Shown here one piece after another: positions 8,622 through 15,146 of a DNA stretch of 59,415 nt (positions are counted from its first letter, which is position 1; every line of letters starts with the position of its first letter). A model generated the notes under the pieces. It was not told the origin of the DNA. It saw nothing but the letters and a program-made list of their open reading frames with translations, and did not search any database. The stretch spans positions 1 to 59,415 of the forward strand of contig DATIPO010000021.1 in the NCBI GenBank assembly GCA_035471925.1, read 5' to 3'. A program made the translations under genes and the position numbers. This stretch comes from JANQFM01 sp035471925. GTDB lineage: Bacteria > Acidobacteriota > UBA6911 > RPQK01 > DATIPO01.

Positions 8622-8651
8622 TTTATAGCAGGCCCAAAAATGGGCTGTCAA
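8622..8651 (-). promoter_or_regulatory. Sigma70-type promoter with palindromic spacer
   Basis: Read on the minus strand, TTGACA (8651-8646) is followed by an 18-bp spacer and TATAAA (8627-8622), about 66 bp before the secreted-protein start. The spacer contains the inverted repeat GCCCATTTTTGGGC, which could be an operator. The DNA further upstream (8652-8730) is strongly A/T-rich, like an UP element. It is the only near-consensus -35/-10 pair I found in the window. Confidence 0.65.
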
Positions 8652-8828
8652 TGACAAAATGCATTTTCTCAAATGTTTATTTTCAAGAAAAACATCAAGA
8701 AATGTATGAGTTTAACAACCTATTTTGCTTCAGGAAGACAACTTGAGGTCCAGGTTGAATGGCTGCTCAAGCAGGATTCCATGCGCTCGGAATTCCTCTG
8801 CCTGCAAGAAGGCGCCCCCAATGTCCGT

Positions 8829-9968
8829 TCAGGCAACGACCTTGAGGGTCTTCTTCACGTAGCGGGCCTTCTCTTTGGCGCGGGAAAGCACCGGATCGAC
8901 GACGGTAATGTGGCCCATCTTGCGGTAGGGACGAGTGTAGAACTTCCCGTAGAGGTGCAGGTGCAGGCCCTCCACCGCGAGCACTTCGCGCATTCCCTGA
9001 TAGCGGGTGCGGCCATCATGACCCGGCTCTCCCAGCAGGTTGACCATGACGGCGGGGGCCAATGCGTGAGTGCTGCCCAGCGGGAGGTCGAAGATGGCGC
9101 GCAAGTGCTGTTCGAACTGAGAAGTCAGATTAGCCTCAATAGTGTGGTGTCCGCTGTTGTGTTTGCGGGGGGCCAGTTCATTGACCAGAATGCGGCCGTC
9201 GCGGTCGAGGAACATCTCCACCGCCAGCAATCCCTCGATTTCCAGCTTCTCGGCTACCCTGCAGGCGATGCGGGTGGCTTCGCGGGCCGTTTCCTCGTCG
9301 AGTTCAGCGGGGGAGAAAAGGAATTCCACCAAGTGCTCGTCGGGATGGAACTCAAGTTCGACCACAGGAAAGGCTCGCACCTGGCGCGACGGGTTGCGGG
9401 CCACGATGACGGAGATCTCCTTGAGGAAGTCGACCTCGCGTTCAAGTACCGAGGGCGCGTCGAAAGCCTGCGGGAAATCGCCGGCGTTGCTCAGGCGCTG
9501 AACGCCGCGCCCATCATAACCAGCCCGGCGCAGCTTGAGGAAACCCGGAAGGAATTCACTATGGCGGGAGAGGTCGCTGCGGCCGTCCACCAAGACAAAC
9601 TCCGAAGTGGGGATGTCGTGTTCCTGGAAGAACTGTTTTTGCAGTCCCTTGTCCTGAATCAGCCGGAGGACGGCGGATTGGGGGCGCACCAGGCGTCCTT
9701 CCTGCTCCAGCGCTTTCAGGGCGTCGCAGTTGACGTTCTCGATCTCGATGGTGAGGAGGTCGACTTGGCGTCCGAATTCCAACACCCGATCGTAGTCGGT
9801 CAGGTCTCCAGCCTGGAATTGGGTGGCGAAGCGGCTGCAGGGGGCTTTGGGATCGGGATCCATGACGGCGCAGGCGATGTTGAAGTCCATAGCCGAGCGG
9901 ATGAGCATCTTGCCCAACTGCCCCCCGCCCAATATCCCCAGCTTGAAGCCCCGATAGAAGTCTTTCAT
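8829..9968 (-). CDS. purK: 5-(carboxyamino)imidazole ribonucleotide synthase PurK
   Basis: A 379-residue ATP-grasp enzyme that carboxylates AIR to N5-CAIR, the substrate of PurE. Seen in the sequence: the N-terminal Rossmann-like GILGGGQLGKML (residues 10-21), LTIEIENV (~72-79), the ATP-grasp core (FLKLRRAGYDGRGV) and the signature LVNELAPRKHNSGHHTIEA (~262-280). The C-terminal region (MGHITVVDP) is also standard. It lies 5 kb upstream of purE on the same strand with unrelated secreted and permease genes between. A TATAAT sequence sits 11 nt before the ATG, giving a predicted leader of only a few bases. Confidence 0.97.
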   Translation of the reverse strand: MKDFYRGFKLGILGGGQLGKMLIRSAMDFNIACAVMDPDPKAPCSRFATQFQAGDLTDYDRVLEFGRQVDLLTIEIENVNCDALKALEQEGRLVRPQSAVLRLIQDKGLQKQFFQEHDIPTSEFVLVDGRSDLSRHSEFLPGFLKLRRAGYDGRGVQRLSNAGDFPQAFDAPSVLEREVDFLKEISVIVARNPSRQVRAFPVVELEFHPDEHLVEFLFSPAELDEETAREATRIACRVAEKLEIEGLLAVEMFLDRDGRILVNELAPRKHNSGHHTIEANLTSQFEQHLRAIFDLPLGSTHALAPAVMVNLLGEPGHDGRTRYQGMREVLAVEGLHLHLYGKFYTRPYRKMGHITVVDPVLSRAKEKARYVKKTLKVVA

Positions 9969-10349
9969 CGTCCAGGCCGATTATAGGGTCGTTCAGGCCC
10001 AGGGCAAAGCAGGATGGGAAAACGGGTCGGCCCGGCTGGATGCTCCACCGCGAGACTTGGTCAGGCGTGAATCCTCACCGGCAAGCAGGAAGCCCCGAGG
10101 TGCTGCAATAAAGTATATGCTGAGTTCAAAAAGAATATGTGCATTCTATACCATAGAACTGCGCTGAGAATCTTGTTCGAATTTGAAGGACTAGTATTTT
10201 CCTAGGCCGCCTTCGGGCGATAGGTTCCTGTCTTAGGTGGGGGATACTGGGATGGGATGCAGTGCAAATTCTGCGGTGCCGCTTGAATTGCGGAGACGGG
10301 TGCTGAGGCACATGCCGTTCTTGAACGGTCAAAAGCGCGGGGCTAGTGC
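9969..10349. other. A/T-rich intergenic region with a UUCG hairpin
   Basis: This 381-bp spacer between purK and the DUF1493-like gene holds the purK promoter. It also has a markedly A/T-rich stretch (10105-10200) and a hairpin CGCC-TTCG-GGCG at 10208-10219, flanked by CCTA/TAGG arms. No convincing gene is present; the short open frame at 10126-10332 on the minus strand has no ribosome site and no recognisable protein character. Confidence 0.5.
9980..9985 (-). promoter_or_regulatory. -10 box of purK
   Basis: A consensus TATAAT on the minus strand lies 11 nt before the purK ATG; no -35 better than TTTGCC (17 bp upstream) is seen. Transcription would start about 4 nt before the ATG. Confidence 0.5.
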
Positions 10350-10736
10350 ATGAACCATCATTTGATAGGCGAGGAGAATGAGACCTACAGGCGCGTCAAA
10401 AGGTTCATAGCCGACTTCAGAAGGACTCCCGAATCGAAGATCACCCCAGAATCACGCATTCCACAGGACTTGGGGATCGATGGCGACGATGCCTCCGAGT
10501 TCTTGGGGGCATTCATGGAGGGATTCGAGGTCGACATGTCGGACTTCGAATTCTCCAAGTATTTCCAGCCGGAAGGCTGCAATCCTTTCTTCTTTGTCTA
10601 CAGCTTGTTTTTCAAAAGGGACAATCTTCGCTCCACGCCCTTGACCGTGGGGGATCTGGTCCGCTCAGCGGAACAACACCGATGGGTCGAACCGGAGGCG
10701 GAGCCGACCGCTTTTTGGGAGCGCACATCGAGATAG
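10350..10736 (+). CDS. DUF1493-like (acyl-carrier-fold) small protein
   Basis: A 128-residue acidic protein resembling the DUF1493 family, whose members have an acyl-carrier-protein-like helical fold and no settled function. Typical parts are SRIPQDLGIDGDDASEFLGAF (~residues 34-54), FEVDMSDFEFSKYF and a C-terminal LTVGDLVRSAEQHRW. Where true carrier proteins have the phosphopantetheine Ser of DSL, this protein has DGDDA, so it probably carries no prosthetic group. No strong ribosome site is seen. Its base composition is less GC-rich than the neighbours. It is followed by another small gene in the same direction, possibly as an imported pair. Confidence 0.65.
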   Translation: MNHHLIGEENETYRRVKRFIADFRRTPESKITPESRIPQDLGIDGDDASEFLGAFMEGFEVDMSDFEFSKYFQPEGCNPFFFVYSLFFKRDNLRSTPLTVGDLVRSAEQHRWVEPEAEPTAFWERTSR

Positions 10737-10801
10737 CATGAGCCGCCTTCCGGCTGATCCGGATTTTAAGCGGCCGGAGGTGGGCAAGGGGATTGCGAAG
10801 G

Positions 10802-11167
10802 ATGTCGGTGAAGCGAAACTGGCCACTTGGCAGCCAGAGCAAGGCTCTGCTGGAGGCGATCAAAGCCTGGACCAAGGAATTACATCCCGGTACCGTCGAG
10901 GTCATGGAAAGAAGTGTGCCGGTAAGTGACGACGAGCCGCTCAATATGGTCCTTGAGCTGCGTCCTACTAAACCTGGGGCCTGTCCAATTACGCTGATGG
11001 TTGATGAGAGTTGGGCCACAGGCACTGAACTCGACGACTGGGCTCACATCGCACGGATGGCGCAATTGTCCGTCAGGTCTGGGCAGGGGAATCGAGTTGG
11101 TCTTTACGTCGAGCCAACGTCTCTGCCGGTGAAGCGGATTCTCAGGGTCGGCAGCAAGGCGCTATAG
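10802..11167 (+). CDS. Hypothetical protein
   Basis: A 121-residue protein I do not recognise. It begins MSVKRNWPLGSQSKALLEAI and contains the segment MVLELRPTKPGACPITLMVDESW, followed by helical and strand segments; no membrane span or signal peptide. The frame also offers a TTG at 10793, but the ATG at 10802 follows an AAGGGG-like site. It lies 65 bp after the DUF1493-like gene. Its stop codon overlaps the -10-like TATAGT of the next gene. A DUF1493-like protein followed by a small protein of unknown role suggests an immunity or regulatory pair, but that is a guess. Confidence 0.55.
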   Translation: MSVKRNWPLGSQSKALLEAIKAWTKELHPGTVEVMERSVPVSDDEPLNMVLELRPTKPGACPITLMVDESWATGTELDDWAHIARMAQLSVRSGQGNRVGLYVEPTSLPVKRILRVGSKAL

Positions 11168-11168
11168 T
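11163..11168 (+). promoter_or_regulatory. -10-like box of the 11175 gene, leaderless type
   Basis: TATAGT stands exactly 6 nt before the ATG at 11175 and overlaps the preceding stop codon. There is no Shine-Dalgarno sequence. This would start transcription at or next to the A of the start codon and marks the likely beginning of the MoxR operon. Confidence 0.5.
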
Positions 11169-11174
11169 TGAGGC

Positions 11175-12113
11175 ATGGGCCGTCTGCCGCGGGATGTGGA
11201 TTTTTCGCGATTTCCTCTTAAGGATGCCGTGCGCCTGCTGGGCGGCCTGGGCCTGCAGGTCTGGAGGCACGTGTTGAGAGAGGACTCGCCCAGGACTGCC
11301 GAAAGCGCCGAGGAGGGGGACCGCGATGGGCGCCAAACTGAGATCTTGAGGGTGCGGCTGTCGGATGGGCAGAAACGGTTTTTGCAGAGAGCTGCCGGAG
11401 GCCTCGAGCCGGAGGCCGGTGGGGAGCGGCGGCGCATGGGCCGGTGGAAACGCTTTGGCAGGCTGTTCCGATGGCCGCGGCGCCGCGAACCGGGGGGAGA
11501 GCAAGGCAGCGCCAAGCACTCAAGCGAATCTGAGCCGCCGCTAAGCGGGTCAACCGGGCAAGTGTCTGCTAGCACAGGCCAAGCGGCCCCATATTTGGCA
11601 ACCTTGCGGCGGGCGTTGAAGACGGAAATGGGAGAAGACGAATGGCGCCGGGAGATCCTGGGAAAAATGTGGGACGAGTTGGACGGGCGTCCGGGCGGGA
11701 CCATTCCCGATGTTTTGTGGGAGCTGGCGGGAGAGGCAGCTTTCACCGACTCCCAGTTTCAGCGGCGGGCGGCTGAAACCGCCCTCGAGCACCTCAAGCA
11801 GAAGCTCTTTCTCGTTGATGACTTGGCACCTTTGCGCTTTCATCCCAACGCCTTCTGGCTCCTGCTGGCCATGGCCGAGCTGGAGGCGCCTAGGCTGCAG
11901 CGGTTGGCCCGCCGCAAGGCGCTGGAGGGGGGCTGGGTGGGCGAGTGGGAAGCCTGGCTGATCCGCCTGCTGCAGCGCAGCCATCCCGATTGGCTGGGCA
12001 AACTCAGCGTCCCCTTGCGCCAGCGGCTGGACGCGGCAGCCGAACAGGTGCGGGAGGCGGCAGCGGAACAGGTGCGGGAGGCGGCCGCGATCAAGCTCCC
12101 GAGTCTGCATTGA
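11175..12113 (+). CDS. Hypothetical protein heading the MoxR operon
   Basis: A 312-residue protein with no family I can name. Residues ~1-135 are a basic, Arg/Gly/Ser-rich and probably disordered region. Residues ~140-300 are helical (YLATLRRALKTEMGEDEWRREILGKMW, LWELAGEAAFTDSQFQ, WLLLAMAELEAPRLQRLARRKAL). Near the C-terminus the octapeptide AAEQVREA occurs twice in a row, from a 24-bp tandem duplication (~12036-12083). The gene lies 34 bp before the MoxR ATPase gene on the same strand and shares the Leu/Arg/Ala-rich style of the following genes. An adaptor or substrate-recognition role in that system is inferred from position only. Confidence 0.75.
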   Translation: MGRLPRDVDFSRFPLKDAVRLLGGLGLQVWRHVLREDSPRTAESAEEGDRDGRQTEILRVRLSDGQKRFLQRAAGGLEPEAGGERRRMGRWKRFGRLFRWPRRREPGGEQGSAKHSSESEPPLSGSTGQVSASTGQAAPYLATLRRALKTEMGEDEWRREILGKMWDELDGRPGGTIPDVLWELAGEAAFTDSQFQRRAAETALEHLKQKLFLVDDLAPLRFHPNAFWLLLAMAELEAPRLQRLARRKALEGGWVGEWEAWLIRLLQRSHPDWLGKLSVPLRQRLDAAAEQVREAAAEQVREAAAIKLPSLH

Positions 12114-12135
12114 AGGTCCCATCGGGGGGATGGGG

Positions 12136-12141
12136 TAGAAT
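12136..12141 (+). promoter_or_regulatory. -10-like box of the MoxR gene, leaderless type
   Basis: TAGAAT lies 6 nt before the GTG start of the ATPase gene, without any Shine-Dalgarno sequence. It may give the ATPase its own leaderless transcript in addition to read-through from 11175. Confidence 0.45.
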
Positions 12142-12147
12142 CTGGGC

Positions 12148-13185
12148 GTGTTTAATGCGCAGACGCTTCTGAAACTGGCGCGGCGGCATGAGGAAGGGCT
12201 GGGAAAGCTGGCTCAACTGGAAGGACGCCTCAAAGGCCGCTTTATCGAACTCGATGAAGCTATCCGGGGACTGGTCCTGGCCGTGGCCTCGGGCGAGCCT
12301 CTGCTTCTGGTGGGGCCTCCGGGGACGGCCAAGTCTCGGCTCATCCGCGCCCTGTGCGAACTGGTGGGGCTGCTCGATCCTCAAAACCGCACCCAGGCTG
12401 GAGAGTATTTCGAGTACCTTCTGACGCCCTTCACCGAGCCGGGGGAGCTGTTCGGCTTTTACGACGTGGGCAAGGCCATGCGCGAGCAGACCCTGCAGCG
12501 CGATGAGGAAGGGATGATGCAGAAAGCCCGCGTGGTCTATCTGGACGAGGTCTTCAACGGCTCCAGCGCCATCCTCAACTCGATTCTGACCTTTCTCAAC
12601 GAGCGCATCTTCCATGACCGCGGACGCCGGCGCGAGGTCAACATGGAGGTGCTTTTCGCCTCCACCAACGAGGTGCCCCAATCGGCCGAGTTGCAGGCCG
12701 TATTCGACCGCTTCCTGCTGCGCTCGCACGTCCACAATGTGCTGGCCCGTCCTCAGCCCATCGGACGGCTGCTGGAGGCGGGCTGGGTTGAGACCTACGC
12801 GCCCCATGGAGCCGTGGCCTCGTTCAAAGGAGTGCTGGAGGACATGAGGCGGCTGCGCCACGACTTGTCCCAGGCCACCGATGAAGGCGCCCTGCGTCCT
12901 GACCGCGAGCACGCCTTTTACCGCCACCTGGCCCAGTTCGTCGAGGACGCCCGCGAGTACGGACTCTCTCAGATGTCCAACCGGCGGCTGGTCAAGATGA
13001 GCTACATCATGTTGCTGCACCGCATCTACGAAGCCGTCCGCGGGGGCGAGGTCGAGGAGTCGGAAGGGCTGCATCTGCGCTCCGAGGAACTGACGCTGTT
13101 CTTCCGCTATTTCCTCGATTTTCCCGATCCTGAGCGTTCCAAGACCATGCAGCGCGCCGCCGCCCGCTGGGACGGCGCCTCATAG
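12148..13185 (+). CDS. RavA-like MoxR AAA+ ATPase
   Basis: A 345-residue AAA+ ATPase of the MoxR class, closest in style to RavA. Walker A is GPPGTAKS (residues 56-63), followed by the MoxR-type segment YFEYLLTPFTEPGELFG. Walker B is VVYLDE (129-134), sensor 1 is in STNE (Asn174), arginine-finger candidates lie in FDRFLLR (186-192), and SNRRLVK later on could be sensor 2. MoxR ATPases act as chaperone-like remodelling machines, normally with a vWA-domain partner. The GTG start is preceded by TAGAAT at 6 nt rather than a ribosome site. The next gene begins 18 bp downstream. With the following large genes it forms the core of what looks like a MoxR-type ternary conflict or regulatory system. 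Confidence 0.92.
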   Translation: MFNAQTLLKLARRHEEGLGKLAQLEGRLKGRFIELDEAIRGLVLAVASGEPLLLVGPPGTAKSRLIRALCELVGLLDPQNRTQAGEYFEYLLTPFTEPGELFGFYDVGKAMREQTLQRDEEGMMQKARVVYLDEVFNGSSAILNSILTFLNERIFHDRGRRREVNMEVLFASTNEVPQSAELQAVFDRFLLRSHVHNVLARPQPIGRLLEAGWVETYAPHGAVASFKGVLEDMRRLRHDLSQATDEGALRPDREHAFYRHLAQFVEDAREYGLSQMSNRRLVKMSYIMLLHRIYEAVRGGEVEESEGLHLRSEELTLFFRYFLDFPDPERSKTMQRAAARWDGAS

Positions 13186-13202
13186 TCCGGCGAAGGGAGA
13201 CC

Positions 13203-15146
13203 GTGGCTGAGCTGAGGATCAAGTTGATCGCGCCCAAGCTGTGGCGCAAGTGGTTGTCCAAAGCCGAGGACTCGATGACCGAGGAAGCGGCGCGCCGCTT
13301 CCTGCATTCGGCGCTCTCCGCCCTCCACAACCGCCACGTGGGAGTGACCGTGCCCCTGGTGGCTGAACTGGCCGATGCCTGCCTGCGTCCCGGGACGGCT
13401 CTCCGGGGTCCTTGGGCGGACGTCCAGCGCCGGCTGGAAGCGGAATTGCGGCGTCGTCCTCGAGACGCAGGACCCCGGGGACGTTCTTCGACTTCCCGAG
13501 GGACCCCCTTGTTGTTTCACGCCGCGCCGTCCTACGTGGTGCTGCGCCTTGCCCTGCCCTTGGCGGAAAAGGCCTGCCGCGACATGGGCGTGAGCTACGT
13601 GTTCGGCCAGGACGAGAGGGTGCGTCCGCCCATCGCGCCGCCCTACTCGCGCTACCAGGCGCGCTTGCGGGAGCGGTTGTCGGAGATGGCGTCCGAGGAC
13701 GACCCTTCGATGGCGCTTTTCTGGAAAGAAGCGGCTTGGACGCTGGCCGGACTCTCGGGACGCCCGGCTCCGCTGCGGACGGCTGCGGCCCAGCTCTCCC
13801 AGGTCGATCCCGAGGCGCTGGCTCTGCTGCTTCGTCTCACTCCGCCCTTGCCGGCACCCCAGCCTGCGCCCCAACGGCATCCCCGCCCGGCGCGCGCCTC
13901 GTCGCCCTACCGTCCGGCGCTGCACCGGCGCGAGGGGGGCGTGGAGGGCGTCCACATCACGCGCCGCCAAGAGGAGATCGACAGCATCCTCATCAGCGAA
14001 TACGCCAATCCGCCGCTGCTGCTGACCGAACGCGTGCTCAACACCGGCTATCTGGCGCTGCACCGTCCCCCTCAGCGGGAAACGCTGCGCGACGTGCTGG
14101 TTGCCGGTTTCATGCCCGATGCCCTGCGGGGGACGCTCAGCGGAGACTTCCTCAAAGCTTGCTGGTTCGAATGCATGAACCGGCTGGCCCTGCTGCTCTG
14201 GCAAGGCGGACTGCGGATGAGCGAATTCCGCTGGACGGAGGGCGATGCCCGGGGCGGCGCCCGCAGGCACTCCTACCGGCTGGAGGCACTGCCCGAGTCG
14301 ATGCCCGAGCATGCGGCGGACTCCCCGTCGCTCTTCCGCCACGCCTTCCTGACGGCGCTGGACTGGCTGCCATCGTTCCTCGATACGCGCAACGTCATGC
14401 GTCCCCTGCGGGGATTGTCGCTGCGCGAGGCGGGAGGCAGCGATGCCTCGTCCCTGGGGCGCTGGGTCTGCGCCGCCTGGAAACAGCAGCAATCGCGTCC
14501 GCTGTGGATGCGGGGAAGCGGCCGACTGGGCGGGTCTACTGGCGGAGCGTCCGCTGGGGGAGCAGGACGCGCAAGAGGCGGTTTCGCCCGGGCTTCCCGT
14601 CCAGGGCGGCACTCCGCCCCGGCCTTCGGCTCGTCCAGCGGGATGAGCGGCGGATCTGCCGCCGAGTCCGCCAGGGGCCGCTATTCGAGGCGGGCCTCCG
14701 AAACCTGGACGACAGCCGCCAGCCGAACGACGGGCGGGCGGCACCCTTCCCCAGCCTCCGACTTCGGAGTCGTCCACTTGATGATCATGCTCCCTGCCCG
14801 CCTGCTGCCCCAGGACGCCGCAGCCGGATCCGACACCTCTTCGGCGGTGGGACGCCTCTTCGCCGAGTTGGGACTGGAGCGGCGTCCCGGCCAAAGCGCC
14901 AGCGTCCTGTGGACGCCCCAGCACATGGACGACCTCCAATCCTGGCGGCTGCAACTGCGGGGACGCCTCCCCGAACGCCTCTTCCCAAGTTACGGCGTGT
15001 CGGAAGACTCCGGCCCCAGCTCGACCTCTGCCCAGGATCGATCGGGCGCGCCTCCTCCCGCCCTCCTCAGCCAGGAACGCATCGCCGCCCGCCTCATTGA
15101 GGCCTGGCTGGGCCTGCTGCGAAGGGAGGTGGGACGTGCCGGCTGA
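13203..15146 (+). CDS. Large MoxR-partner protein, possibly a degenerate vWA protein
   Basis: A 647-residue protein directly after the MoxR gene, GTG start with a GAAGGGAG site. The N-terminal ~240 residues are helical. The segment at ~260-320 (RRQEEIDSILISEYANPP... RETLRDVLVAGFMPDAL) resembles, from memory, the lead-in to the vWA domain in MoxR-partner proteins, but the DxSxS metal site is absent (AGFMPD). A further folded part is at ~525-647 (FGVVHLMIMLPARLLPQD, RLFAELGLERRPGQS). Between them (nt ~14510-14760) lies a G/S/A/R-rich stretch that is either a linker or the result of compensating frameshifts. It overlaps the next gene by 11 nt, so expression is coupled. Function is inferred from context. 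Confidence 0.75.
   Translation: MAELRIKLIAPKLWRKWLSKAEDSMTEEAARRFLHSALSALHNRHVGVTVPLVAELADACLRPGTALRGPWADVQRRLEAELRRRPRDAGPRGRSSTSRGTPLLFHAAPSYVVLRLALPLAEKACRDMGVSYVFGQDERVRPPIAPPYSRYQARLRERLSEMASEDDPSMALFWKEAAWTLAGLSGRPAPLRTAAAQLSQVDPEALALLLRLTPPLPAPQPAPQRHPRPARASSPYRPALHRREGGVEGVHITRRQEEIDSILISEYANPPLLLTERVLNTGYLALHRPPQRETLRDVLVAGFMPDALRGTLSGDFLKACWFECMNRLALLLWQGGLRMSEFRWTEGDARGGARRHSYRLEALPESMPEHAADSPSLFRHAFLTALDWLPSFLDTRNVMRPLRGLSLREAGGSDASSLGRWVCAAWKQQQSRPLWMRGSGRLGGSTGGASAGGAGRARGGFARASRPGRHSAPAFGSSSGMSGGSAAESARGRYSRRASETWTTAASRTTGGRHPSPASDFGVVHLMIMLPARLLPQDAAAGSDTSSAVGRLFAELGLERRPGQSASVLWTPQHMDDLQSWRLQLRGRLPERLFPSYGVSEDSGPSSTSAQDRSGAPPPALLSQERIAARLIEAWLGLLRREVGRAG

Noticed and set aside
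10126..10332. 68-residue minus-strand frame in the purK-DUF1493 spacer
   Set aside because: No ribosome site, no protein character, and it covers the A/T-rich stretch and the hairpin.
13412..15100. Plus-strand alternate frame inside the same gene
   Set aside because: Low-information Arg/Ala/Pro sequence over most of its length; only the short 14520-14755 part is discussed as a possible frameshift.
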